This document shows positions 12,127 through 24,305 of a DNA stretch of 64,000 nt, piece after piece. Position numbers and translations under genes: made by a program. Positions within the stretch are counted from its first letter, which is position 1. Each line of letters opens with the position of its first letter. The notes below the pieces were generated by a model, which was not told the origin of the DNA, did no database searches, and was given only the letters and a program-made list of their open reading frames with translations. Source of the stretch: Combretum micranthum (lineage: Eukaryota; Streptophyta; Magnoliopsida; Myrtales; Combretaceae); assembly GCA_024138025.1 (NCBI GenBank), contig JAMXBD010000972.1:310001-374000 (forward strand). Reading direction: 5' to 3'.

Positions 12127-12194
12127 ATAAGTATTTATCATACGTGTTAACTAAACTCATAAAATAAACTTCCCTATAAAGTTATACAACCGAC

Positions 12195-12310
12195 TCGCTC
12201 CCTATAAAAATTTCCTCTTATAAATTATTCACCTTTCTTTCTCTCTGTCTCATTCTCTCCTCTCATCTTTCATTGTTCTTTCATTTCTCTCTCTCTCAAG
12301 CCTTCTTAAA
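12195..12310 (+). promoter_or_regulatory. TATA plus pyrimidine-patch promoter-like block
   Basis: Two TATA-like boxes (ccctataaaaat at about 12200 and cttataaatta at about 12216) precede about 70 bases of C/T-rich sequence (ctttctctctgtctcattct). This is a common plant core promoter and 5' leader layout. It lies 200-300 bases upstream of a candidate first exon at 12514. It could equally be LTR-derived. Confidence 0.35.
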
Positions 12311-12513
12311 GGCAGGGTAAAAATAAAATAAAATAATCTCTCCTGTGTCCAGGAGAAGTGTGGAAAAAAAAAAAAAGAAAAAAAAGGAAAATCTTCTTTT
12401 TGCAGGAAAAAAATAAACAAATAAAAAAGAAAACCAAATCTCCCACAAATTTTAAAAGTCCATATGTTTCACATACTACAATCGATTTCAATTTCGAAAG
12501 TAGTGTTGTGATC

Positions 12514-12548
12514 ATGGCGATGCACTTTTCAATTCAAGACCACAAAAG
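12514..12548 (+). CDS. Candidate first coding exon of an unrecognised host gene
   Basis: ATG in a good plant context (atcATGGcg) opens a short frame reading MAMHFSIQDHKR that runs into a strong splice donor (AAAAG|GTAAGG at 12548/12549). It has an upstream TATA and pyrimidine-rich leader. The donor leaves phase 2, which fits the acceptor of the open exon at 18736. I do not recognise the protein. The alternative is chance: 35 bases is little evidence, and a longer frame from 12358 (low complexity, Lys-rich) reads through the same codons. Confidence 0.35.
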
Positions 12549-14329
12549 GTAAGGTTTTGATCACTTTAAAATTTCGCAAATATGATACTGAATGTGGAAA
12601 TTTCTATAATATTAGGAGTTCTTAAATTAATTATTATTGCAAATATATATTCACATGTGTATGTACTAATAATGATCTAAAACTATGTCATGCTAGTGTG
12701 TATTTTGACTAGTTGATATTACATTTCACTTATCAAAGAGATAATAATTGATAAATAAAAGCACTAGATAGTAGAAAAGTGATCATAACATTAGATGATT
12801 TGATTTCTAAATTCCATTTGTTAGTAAATAGAATTTTAGAGACAAATTGCTAGGATTGAAATATACCATTAGGATCATGTAGGTGAAAAACCTAAATCTA
12901 CCTGATTCCATAGATTTTAGACTTTTGTTTTCAACACGAAAATAATGTAAGAAAGTATAGAACCTTAACTATTGAGATATCTTTGGTATAATACTCGAAA
13001 TTTCTCAAAATACCAAAATTTAAGCGTGCTCATAACCTAGGATAGGTGACCACCTGAGAAATGAGCGATAATTCGCTAAACCAAATAATATCTCAATGAA
13101 TATAGTTCATACGCAATAACTGATATATTAAAAATCTTCCTATTTCAAAGGTATATTGGTTAGCAAACTATAACTTGAAAATAAATTGCTAAGGCTGAAA
13201 TATATCAGATAGAATTAAATTAGCAAGAAAAAACAATTATGGACTTGAATGAAAGAAATATGTATGTTTAAGTTTCTAGACAACCTCCTACACAAGCCAT
13301 GCAGACTCGTTGGCCTTAAATGAAAATCATATTTATCTTTGGTAAATAATATAGAATTAGAAGTACTTTAATTAGAGATTATTAAGCATGTAATTGAATT
13401 GATGGATTAATATTTAATTTAATAATATATTCATAACTATGTGACTTGGTCTCATAGGAATTCTCAAAAGAAATTTTGTTATTTTTACTACTAATTTTAT
13501 GATAATTATTATAGTTCAACTAACTAGGTTTAAATGGATTAATCTACTAAAAGAAGTGATTAAGATATATGTACATATATATATGTTATATATTCAGTCA
13601 TATAAGGGCATGTAAGGAAAGTTATGTTGAATGTGATAAACAATATGGCTTTATGGTTATTCAAGTTTCAAGCAACTATATACATGCTTAAATTAAAGAA
13701 ATGAGATAAAATTAGAAATATACTAATGCATATATAACTCTATACCTTAGGAACTTAGGAAAGATAGGAATTCTAAAACTAAATTTAAAAACACAATTAG
13801 TTGATATAAACTTGTACATGCTTAATGTCATGTTTTGGTTATTCTAGGGTTTATGTATACCATAAGCTAAAATCAAGTATTCTACATGCACAAAGGATGA
13901 ATTTCAAAAAGTATAAATGAGATTACAGAGCAAAACAATGTAAAAAACCATAGATTAATCACTAAGATATGATTCGGCCCTATATAGACTTAAGAGAATG
14001 ATCTTGTAATTAAATTCAAAAGTATGCTCAAATGTATACATATAAAGTCATGACACATCTAGGAAATTAGGGTTCAAGACCAAAGTCATTATAATTCAAA
14101 GGATTGTTAAGCAATATATTGATTTAACCTATAATCAAGTGATAAATTCAAGAACTACTTATACAAGCTAAAGTGTAGGTCTCGGCTTATATCAGAAAAG
14201 ATCTAGGTTTAGAATTAAGATTTAACACCATCAAAATATTAAGTGAATAGATGATGATTTAACTTTGAAATCCATTTAAGAGCATTTCTAAAAACCTATA
14301 TGTGTCTCCACAGACACACACACACACAC
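12549..14329. other. AT-rich, repeat-poor stretch (possible long intron)
   Basis: I see no retroelement domain, long frame or RNA gene. The tail is a short (AC)n run (about 14313-14329) that continues at 17978 beyond the solo LTR. If the exons at 12514 and 18736 are real, this is the first part of their intron. Confidence 0.5.
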
Positions 14330-17300
14330 TATCACACCCCAATTGGTACCCTAAACGTAACAACCCGTCGTACGCAATATTATAACTTAAGAATGACTAC
14401 CTCAGTCACTCAAAAGCTTCCATATCGGTACAAGGCGTACATACACATCAATGGGAGACCGGTGAAGTAATGCATTTTAAGATATTAGCAGCGGAACATA
14501 CAAAATAACACTTAATATAATTCATAAAGACATAAAGTTTTACAACTTCTAAGGAGCATTCCCCCGATAAATTCCATAATAACATGGTTCTACTAAAGAT
14601 AAAATAATTACAGCTAGAAGATTTTAGAAGAAATCTACTCTATGGTTTCAAAATAGTATTCCTCCAAAAGCTTCTCAAAGTAAGGATTCTACCCGGGGGA
14701 TCAATGTGGTCTCAGGTGCAAAAGATAATCTTGCAATATCAAAAGTCTATAGAAGTATAAGCATAACTAGCTTAGTGAGATATTCCTTACGCAAAAGTAT
14801 TCATAACAGACAATCAACCAAGTTTATTAAACAAGCATATGAAATGCAACAACCATATGATGAAACATTACATACGACTATCCAGTTTCGTATGTGTGAT
14901 GGATTTACCCCTCCATGGGTGGTTAGGGAATGCTTTGAACTAGGTCCCAAACGACCTCCTTAAAGTTACGCGCGTCTTAGGGTTCCAACGAACCGTACTA
15001 CTAGTCCCCGGGCTTTCCTTACCCAAAGCGATCGATCCGGCTCGGCTATAACTTGAGATCATATTCCCCGAACGTCCTAACTCTCAAGGTTGTAGCAAGG
15101 CAGCTTACCTTTCCGGTCCCGCACTGAGGAGTAGTAGCAAAATTTTGAAATGATATTCTAAGTAATATGCATGATCAATTTATTATATGGGGATTTCAAT
15201 ATGATAATAAATCATTTAAAGCGATCAAACAACATTTGCAAACATAGCAATACATACATAAAAACATTTATATCAATTACAAATCGGATTCCGATATACT
15301 TATTGTTCATTGATCGCACACAACGATTCACATACATAATTCCCATGATAACCCGCATGTATATCAATTTTATCTTTTCCTAACATCTAGTGCTCTATTC
15401 TACAAGCACATGCTCGAATTCATAAACGTAAAGGAAACTTACTCGTCCATAGCATTCTTCTAGGAGTCGAAGTAATCCTCGGGGAAGAGAAGATCTTGGT
15501 CCTCGACACCTAAACAAAAGAAATACCCGAAGTGAGTATTTCATCCAAGATCCACTCAATTTCTCTAATCTATCTTATTGAATTCGTAAAAATCGTATGA
15601 AATGAAAATCCCAACTTAAAATGGCCATAACTTGCTCATTTTAACTCGGAATTTCGCATATTATATACTGATTTCTACCTACTCGAAAAGATATATCTAT
15701 TTCTAAGGTTATTTTTATCAAAAGAAGTCATTTGGATCTTGGAAAAGTAACGGATAGATTCGGTGCGAAAATTCAAAATTTCAAACTCGAGTTTTCAAAC
15801 TTTTCTTTATTCAAGAATTCTTGTACAAAAATATATAATTTTATGGTTGAAAATCCTTTGAATACATATATATAAACTCAAACCATATGCATGAATTTAG
15901 TGGTGTTGTCTCAACAATGATCTTGTAAAACAATGTGTCTTGAAAGTGAGAAAAGCCAAGACTTGAAAATCTCCTTTTTAATTTTGTTCAGAAAATTTAT
16001 TAGTAAGTATTTCCTTTTTTTAACTCCATTTCTTAACTTTGAGAATAATTACATTTTCAAAAGAAATTTTTTAAGATTCCCATAAATTTATTTCTAGTGT
16101 TTTGGAAAATATTGTTTTTAAATATTTTATGGTTATGTTTTCTAAAGTTAGACCCACTTTAAAAGAATAATATCAATAATTTTATAAGTTATTTATTATT
16201 TTTATTTCCTAAGTAAGGCTTATCCTTATAAAGGTTATATTTCGATAATTTTGTAAAACTTGTCTAGACTTTAGTATTCTGAGTGTTGGTAGAAAAACTT
16301 TGATAAGTGAGTTTAAGAAAATTCTTGGTTAAATAAAAAATTAAGTTTAAACAAACTTTCTTATTTTATTGGTTTAAAAGAGACTTTGTGATAACTTTAT
16401 TTTCATTGATAAAATATCATATAGTATTATTACTAAAACTTGAGCTAAACTTACCTAACTTTAGAAAATATTATTTAAAACTTAAAGATAAAACTTTAAG
16501 TCTTTATGGAAAAATAATTTCTTATGTGAAAAAAACTATTTTTAAAGAGAGTTCTTATTTTTATTACTTAAGAAAAATCATTTTCATTATGGTTGAGACA
16601 ATAACAACATGTTCATGCATGCATGAGAATATATAACTATAAGAAATAACATAATAAGATAAATTATATAAGAGCATAAAAGTAAAGTCAAGTATTGGGA
16701 ACCTTAGGTTCATCAAGGTATCCCAGAGCTAAGAATAGACTAGTCCTCAAAAGAAAAGAAAAGAAAAGCAAAGAAAGAAAATTGTTTTGACTTGATATGG
16801 ACAAGTCTAAGACTAGAAAGATCAGTCTTAATAACAACATGAAATAAATAAATTGCATAACTTAAAAGTAAATAAATAACAAATAAGCTTATATGCTCTA
16901 AATAAATATATATACGTAATATGCATAATACTTATATAAGTTAGATTAGAAACAAATAATAACAATAACAACATAATAGTAGCATAAAGAAAATAAGAAC
17001 ATGAACAAAAATAAAACATGAATAAATTATTACTTCTTTAACTCTCATGAGTCTAAGAAACGTACACTAAACTTATATTAAGTTGTATGAACATGATGAG
17101 TATATGAAAGAAACTTTTACCTAAGGTTATATATTTGTTGAAGAAGAAAAGAATGTGTTGTAGTAATATGTGGGAATGTGTTTTCTAAAGAAAAGAGAGA
17201 ACTTGAGAGAGAGCTTTTATGGAGTGATTTTGGGAGAGTTTTAGTAGGAATCATGTTATGTGAAAGAATGAAGAAGGAAGGGAGTATTTATAGATTTTTG

Positions 17301-17977
17301 GAGTGGAAATTAGATGTAATTAAATAAATTGGAAAAAAAATAAATTGAGATGGTGGAAGAGAGAGGGGGCGCCAGTTTGCTTAATAAAGGAGGGGAAATT
17401 GATTTATTTGTTTGTTTTGTAATAAAAGAAGTAATGTGTAAAGTGTGATGTTGTTAAAGTTGTATGAGGAAGGTAAATTGTAAGATATAGGTATGGTAGT
17501 GTGTAAGAAAAAATAGAGATAGATGAATAGTAGGAAAGTACTATGAATAGTAGACTAGACAATTAAAATACCGGTAGTAAAGAAAATACGTGTAAACGGC
17601 CTATATCTGATATTTTTAGTTACGAAAAATTCTAAAACTGATATTTTTAAAATCCTTATATTTTTACGAATCTAATGGTGTTGTCAGAATATTTTCACTA
17701 TCCAGTGCACCACGGGGCACGGTTTTTGAAAACTGATCCCATTTGAATCCGAAAGACACAAAAAAATTAAGAATATGATATTTTTAAGCTTTCCTATATT
17801 ATTACGAACCATATTCCACAATTATCTCAATTTCGTTTTCTAGGGTGTAAGAACACGGGATTGCCAGATCTAGATTCACTAGACTAATCATATAACTAGG
17901 TTAACTTTAAGGTTTCGTTTTGACTTCCGGTTCTTAGGGTTTGCTAATATTATCGAAAAAAATTTAGGGGCTTCACA
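14330..17977 (-). repeat. Solo LTR, family L1, copy 1
   Basis: A 3648-bp block flanked by perfect TSDs cacac (14325-14329 and 17978-17982), inserted into an (AC)n microsatellite. On the minus strand it starts tgtgaagcccctaaat and ends ...ggggtgtgata. It is homologous to 31655-35077, 41555-44878 and 55450-59448. A TATA box (minus strand ctataaatactcc, 17283-17295) with a pyrimidine-rich leader lies about 690 bases from the LTR start. A ctcactaagctag-like motif (14765-14785, reverse) sits in U5, as in the other copies. There is no internal region, hence solo LTR. The length and U5 motif suggest a large-LTR gypsy lineage, perhaps Tekay/Del-like; this is inference. Confidence 0.8.
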
Positions 17978-18735
17978 CACACACACATATAAATATATAT
18001 AAGTTAAAGTCTATAAGGCTAAATTTAGATAATTCAAGTACAAACTAGCTAGTATGATGACATAGGTTGTGACTAAGGAATTAAAATTAAAAATACTCTA
18101 GGAGATAGAAACATGAATTCTGTCATGTATAGGATCATAAGAATATGAGTGTAGGTTAATAAAGATCATAAAAATAATAGTTGATATGATCCCTTTTGTA
18201 AAAGAGAAATGTTTAAAATAAAACCAAGGAAACACAACGAAACTAAATCATAATAGGTGATTTGGCCAAAAGAAGAATAATGAATCTAAGTTGAGATTAA
18301 TCTCTAAACTTGCTCAAATATACAAAGAATTGAACTTGGGAAGAAAATTAAAAAGGCAAAGCATGAACAAAAAACATCATAATGATAACTTTCAAATTCC
18401 TACTATGAAGTGGAGAAAAGTATACAAAATGAAAGATTAAACTAAATAAGTGAAAACTACGTTTAAGGTTTTGAACGTTTATTCATATGCTAAAAACCAT
18501 AGTTAAAAACCGATGTCTATAACCTTCAGAAAGACTTTTCTTACATAAAATAAGTTTACATTGACTTCATGACTTTAACAAAGAAAATTTATCCTTATAA
18601 GATTCAAAACTCCTATATAGATAAACAAAATGGATTAAAAAGTAGTAAAACATGAATTTTGAATGCAAAAAGCAACACCAGAAACATTATATAAATAACA
18701 GTATAGTAATGAATATATGTTATCTCATTTCATAG

Positions 18736-18798
18736 GAGAAACAGATCAGTTCTTGGACCTTCAAGTAGAATATTAAAACAATTTAGCAAAGCCAACAT
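18736..18798 (+). CDS. Candidate second coding exon of the host gene
   Basis: Sixty-three bases lie between a good acceptor (tatctcatttcatag|G) and a good donor (CAT|GTGAGTAAC). Only one frame is open, and it is the one required by the phase-2 donor at 12548. It encodes a basic segment ending SSRILKQFSKAN. Donor, acceptor and phase agree without adjustment, which is the main argument. The protein family is not recognised, and no downstream exon is certain. Confidence 0.35.
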
Positions 18799-21419
18799 GT
18801 GAGTAACTTTGACCTTATCACACTAATTGTGCTTATAAGTTTAGTGCATATGAAATAACAAATCAAAATTGCTATGTATGTAGGGATGTGAATATTGTAT
18901 GTTTTATGGTGTTTGACTAAATGTCAAACTATGTTATTTGAAGTGATAATCAAATTGGATGATATATAATGTTTGAAACATGCTGATGTTTGTCTATGAA
19001 TTGTTTGGTCACCTAATAAAATGACATAATACTATATGGTCTTTAAATGAAATGGTCATGCATTGCATAAATTGCATTATTGCATAAAGACGTGACAGCC
19101 CACTACGTATTAGTGTTTCGATTCTCTATTAACACTTGATTTTTCTAGATGTAAATTTCCTAGTTCTACACAAGGTATTCTTTGTTTCGATCGGTTCCAT
19201 GGGAACTAACTAGCAAATGAAGGAACGCTGCCCGTGGCATCGGCATAAAATGACTAACACTTAATGGAGTCTCTTTATTCCAAGAATATGAGCAAAATGT
19301 TTCTCCTTGGTTTTCTGATTCTCCTAAGCAGTGGGCATAAGGCAGAGTTCCTCAACTTAATTCCTTGAACCTCTATGAGAAGGTTTAAATCTCCACTCTG
19401 TTTGGATTCTAGATTATCTGAACTTGTACTTGTACATATGATTGATTGTTACATTGCATATGCTTGTTAATTAAACTTGTTTATTATTACTTGATGTATG
19501 GTCTAGTCAGGTTATCTCACCGAGCTGTAATTTCTCTCACCCCCTAACAGTTTTTATGTAGGAATAATACTCACTGGGAAAGGGCTAAGAATGTGCGAAG
19601 AGAGCTCCTTCATCAGACTCATTAAAGTTAGAAGATAGATCACGGTGAACTTAGAATATAATTTAGATAAACAGTACAAACATTTTGAGACTTTGTATTT
19701 TATAGTTTAAAACCCTATTTTTACTATTTGATAGGGGATAACGATTCTCTGCGATCTTGATGAGATGTGAAAAATCAGATTCCATAGTTATGTTTCAATA
19801 ATAGTATTATATGTATTTCTATGATCAATCTATGAGAAGTTTATAAACAAATATAGTCTTGTGATCTCTAACTTGTAAGACAGTTTTTATATTACAGGTG
19901 TACACGTGGTATGATAACTTTAAGATAATCCTACTATCCCCTTTTAGGGTCATGACATAGGCATACATTTTTTGAACTAAAAATGCAAAGATCGTTTGTG
20001 TTGCCAATTTATCAAACCTTAATTTACAACATTTGAAAATTCATAGGGTATATCCAAATGGGTTTAATATTTAGTTTGACTTTTGAACTTATATTAATTG
20101 TTTGTTCATTTCACTAATGGAATGAAACTATAATATGTAATAGATATAAATGACAAATGGGATGAAGCTATATAAGTCCGTAATGTTATTTGCATTATTT
20201 AATTGATTGAAATAGGATGGTTAAAACTTTGTTTTGTTAGATTGATATAATGAGGAGTCAGACTTAAATAACGTAAGGAAAATTACAATAATGCCCTATG
20301 TATAATTATGAAGTCATATTAAATAATGAAAGTGTAAACAACAAAGTATTCATAGTAATATATATTACAATTGTATATTAGATATAAATACCTTAATAAC
20401 ATATTGTAATATATCGGTCAATAAATAGTTACTGATAAATAGTGGATAGTTTTTAAATAACTACCATCCATTATTTTTTTACACATATAACCATGTATTA
20501 TTATGCAATTAATGCTTACGCACTATATATATATTTCACGTGATAGTATGTATTTCCCACCGCAATGTCTTAGTCGTGAAGTACAACATCATAACTCAAT
20601 TGAAAGAAATTATGGAAACATAGCAAACCTTGCAGGTGTTATGTTATTCTCTATTATGATAAATGGTTGAATCTGTGTAAAGCCACCCACTTTGGAAAAA
20701 GTCAACAATCGTAAATATAATCACAATGATTGATGAGTAATAGAGGAAATCAAGTTTAGGTGCTTTTTCTCCAACGCAAGCTAGATAAGTTTGGAATTTG
20801 AGCAAAGAAAACAGAAACAGAAGGAACGAGAACAAGTACGGTAGTACATCGGTCCTAAAAATTGACATTCTTCGTTAATATATGAACCTTTTTCGATAGA
20901 TGAAGACGCCAGCTGGGTTCCACCTTTGATTATATTAAATCTATTGATGGAGTTCCTCTTGATTTTTGACAGTCGTAGATACACGCTTTTGGCGTTACAA
21001 GACAATTACGATTTTTGAATCCTACGGCTATTCTAAAATGGAATTATTATGCATGGGTGGTCATCATCATCATCATTGTTATCCATAAAAGCTCTATAAC
21101 ACAAAAATGTGAATCCAACGTCAATTTCTACGATCGCATATATGATTTATTTCTTGACGGAGACATGGACGTCCGTACATCCAGGCGCATAGCGTTGCTT
21201 GGAGAAATGCTGAGGCCATTTTCGAGGGGTTGCTTCCAGGAAAGGCGTACCCCAACATCCAAACAGACAAAGACACGTATATATCTAATATCTCCTTAGG
21301 ACGTAGTTATGAAGTACTTTTTGTCATTAACACAGTCCTGCATTCTTTATATTATAGTGAATAAAAATAAAGATAGGGTTTTATTTTATATCTGCGGTTT
21401 GGCCAGTGAAAGATATTTA
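18799..21419. other. Intergenic or intronic region with a diverged LTR-like segment
   Basis: Between about 19080 and 19620 the sequence has the layout of an LTR U5 in plus orientation: gttatctcaccgagctgtaa followed by cccctaacagtttttatgtag, matching in order (not closely in sequence) the ctcactaagctag ... cctacagttttta block near 34650 and 44400. Boundaries and TSD are not visible. The rest (19800-21400) is AT-rich; short frames at 20644-21005 (minus) and 21015-21299 (plus) are not recognised. A possible third host exon is 20574-20635. Confidence 0.35.
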
Positions 21420-22322
21420 CGAGCAGGTTTGGCCAGTGACAGTTACGTTTAGAAAAAAAAAAAAAAAGAGAGAATTATTAAATAAAGAAAGGCAGAACAA
21501 GGCAAAGACCTCAGAACAAGAAAGGCACAGACAAGAGGCAAAAGAAAAGCACAGACAAGAAAGAAGATAAAAAGCAAAAAACCAACAAGACAAAAGAGAA
21601 AATAAACACGAAAAATATGAAAGAAAACAAGATAAAGGCAAAAGAAAAATCACGGAAGTTACTATTCAGCACTATAGCATTGGTCACTGTAACAGCTTTT
21701 TTAGATTATGTAGCAGCTCTTTTACTGTAGTAGTAGGTCACTGTAGCACTTTTCACTATTTTATGCTGTAAAATTTTTTTTATAAAAAGCAGGTAAGGTT
21801 CAGGTTTAGAACACGGAGAAAAAATATTAAAGAGTATTTGAGTGTTTTATGAGTAAAATTTCTAAGTGTTTTAGTCCGATAAAAGTATCATTGTAACATA
21901 CCTTCATCATATTCAATAAAACTTTTGTAAGTTTTTCTTAATCATGTCCGGTTAATTTCTTTTTAAAATATAAAGGTAATTATACTTTAAAACCTTATTA
22001 GGCATTGGTATCATACGATAAGGTTTTATAAAATAGGCAACAGATTAAGGCATCATACTTGATAGTAAAGCTCTGGTTATTTTAGAAATTATACAAAAAG
22101 GATCGGCCTAAAAACCCTTTGGTGAGGCTGTTTGAGGCAGAGTTTTCATGTTTTAGTCTTGTGGGTTGTAGCGTAAGCATCAGGTTTATTTTCTAAAAAT
22201 AAAATTCTTTACCGATCAACTATCTTCACTTTAATTATTTACCTCTGCCATAAAGTCTTTTCTCATGGCACAAAGATCCTTATTTTTGGTATCAGACCAT
22301 GTTATATTTATATCTTAAAACT
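21420..22322 (+). promoter_or_regulatory. EPRV intergenic region: promoter, poly(A) signal and leader with PBS
   Basis: In order: two copies of ggtttggccagtga (about 21400 and 21428); a 190-base purine-rich block (21465-21655); a cluster of ctgtaacagc/ctgtagcac motifs (21687-21752); a TATA box ttttttataaaaagc at 21776-21790; an aataaa at 21915-21920 about 130 bases later; and two Met-tRNA PBS-like sites, tggtatca (22006-22013) and tggtatcaga (22287-22296). A single TATA followed within 150 bases by a poly(A) signal and then a Met-tRNA PBS is how caulimovirids organise their terminally redundant transcript. The region is contiguous with the viral body at 38540 once Sirevirus B is removed. That it belongs to this same virus is inference. 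Confidence 0.5.
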
Positions 22323-22327
22323 GTTTA

Positions 22328-23792
22328 TGTGGTCCCAAATAATAATCAAGAAAGGGGGTTGAATTAATTATTACAAATTTTTGTCTTTAAAAATTAATCC
22401 CCTTTCAATTTTGAAAACGAGAACAATATATCAATACAAATATGAAAATAAATTTCGTAAAAACAAAAAGATAGGGAAAAGAATATCAGGAAGCTATTTA
22501 TAGTGGTTCCGCCTTGTGTGTCAGTCCATTCTTCCAGCTCCAAGCCCGAGACCCTGTTATCCTACGGGTTTTGTTCCACTATATCCAATAAATTTAAATT
22601 ATAAGCTTGTGCAATCCTCTCTGCTTGATTCTCACAGCTATCTTCTAGTTACAATCGATCTACAAAGTCTAAAATTGTAACTAAACTATCAACTAAGAAG
22701 GCAATAACATGTTGCTTCTTTACACAATAAGATCTTTAATTCAAATAGCTGAAGTATGTATGCTATAATATTAGCTCCCTATTGCAAATGTAAAAAAATC
22801 TCAATGAAGTGAAACTTATGGATTTTTTCTGTGTTTTACTCTCTATCTTCTGTAAATGAAAGCCTTCTGTTTTCTTACATGAATAATGAAAAGTTCTTTT
22901 TTCTCTCTGTGTCTTGTAACGCATTTATCCTTCATCTTCTTCTAATGTTCAAATACTTGTTTGGATCATAGATTCATATACCAAATATCTCGGATAAAGA
23001 TCTATTGTTCCTGATCCTTATTTTGAATTTAAAAATACAACCGCTTGCTTTAATGAGCTGAAGATGTTCCTTTTCTCTTTTGTAATTCATCTTGATTTGA
23101 ATTTGAATAACTTAAAACGTTGAAATGAAGAAAGGTCTGCTTGATTCTCGTATTTCATCAAAATCTGGTTATATCAATTTTGAAATTCCTTCATAATGTT
23201 GTTCTGCTGGAGATAAATCCGTTTCCAATATTCTCTGCCTTCATCGTGATCTTCATTTTCAAGATAACATTTATCTCGATTTGATCTTATCAGACAAATC
23301 CATGAAAATAGATAATAAAAATTCTCGTTCTTATTTTGAAATATCAATTCAAATAATTACTTTTTCTTGAGATGAATCCCATAATATATGACTTTTCCTT
23401 AAATAAATACTTCTGTTGATGAGAGAGAATCTAAAAATATTTGAATCCCCTACGATATAATTCCGACTTTAGTGGAATCAAATAAGTATATTATCCAAAT
23501 ATACTTATTATCTCGGAGCTAGGTCGTAAAAAAAATCTTTATATTTTTCTGAAAAGTAGATCTTCTTGTTTGAGAAGATGAACAGTAACTTCTACTTGAA
23601 AATACTTGTTCTTCAAAAGTTCTAGTGAAAGTTCTGGAAAAAAGTTCTAGTTTTGTGGAAAAATATTTCATCCTTAACTTAATCTTCTGGAGAACATTCT
23701 ATAACAACATCATTTACCCATTCATCTTGAACTCATCTTTTTCTCTAAGTTCTGTGAAAGGCTCTGTAGGTTCTTATCTAACACACAGCGCA

Positions 23793-23843
<51 letters not shown>

Positions 23844-23916
23844 AATTCTGCACACTAAATAGCATCATGAGTTTCTTACTATTTTGTATCATCAACTTAG
23901 TTATAGAGAATCAACA
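22328..23916 (-). repeat. 3' LTR of Sirevirus B
   Basis: 1589 bp, from tgtggtccc to ...gaatcaaca on the plus strand, matching 31455-38534 over its whole length once the nested LTRs are skipped. Compared with the 5' LTR it lacks about 110 bases near 23700 and has a much longer (AC)n(AT)n tract. Confidence 0.88.
23796..23843. repeat. (AC)n(AT)n microsatellite inside the LTR
   Basis: About 18 AC units followed by about 5-6 AT units. The equivalent place in the other LTR (38440-38454) has only about 7 AC units and no AT run, so the tract changed length after insertion. Confidence 0.9.
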
Positions 23917-23930
23917 TTCCCCATTTTTTA
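23917..23930 (-). other. Polypurine tract 1 of Sirevirus B
   Basis: Minus-strand taaaaaatggggaa abuts the 3' LTR. A second tract, caaaaaggaggagag, lies at 24046-24060; both are preceded by a gttatca-type box, as are the two tracts in Sirevirus A. Confidence 0.65.
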
Positions 23931-24305
23931 TGATAACAAAACATTAAAACATTCATAAGCATCCATATTCATAAACATAGCTTCCATATTCATAGACATG
24001 TCATCATACACATCCATCCATTCATTTCCATTCACACAAACATATCTCTCCTCCTTTTTGTTATCAACAAAATATTCAAATAAGGAAACATAATGTTAAT
24101 AACATAAAAATATACACAAGGTCTAAACATAAGTCTGAGAAACAAAACAAAACAAAGTCTTCACAAATAGAACAAAACATGTAAAAATTTTGAAAAAACA
24201 AAATGTTATGGCTTCATTAATTTGAATTGTGGATTTCCTTGCTTGAACCTTTTGACGTCTTCGATATTTGGTAGAGGAAGATGCTGGAGCAAATGAAGAA
24301 AGGAG

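Noticed and set aside
14330..17977. Considered as a long non-coding RNA gene because of its TATA box, leader and unspliced length.
   Set aside because: Three homologous blocks with TG...CA-type ends, and TSDs in this copy, show it is a solo LTR.
20644..21299. Frames on both strands (20644-21005 minus, 21015-21299 plus).
   Set aside because: No recognisable domain, no support from splice signals or coding bias; kept only as an unassigned region.
21417..21653. Minus-strand frame rich in Cys, Ser, Phe and Leu.
   Set aside because: It is the complement of a purine-rich low-complexity block; composition explains the open frame.
23625..23858. Open frame encoding a His/Thr repeat.
   Set aside because: It is the (AC)n microsatellite within a Sirevirus LTR read as protein.
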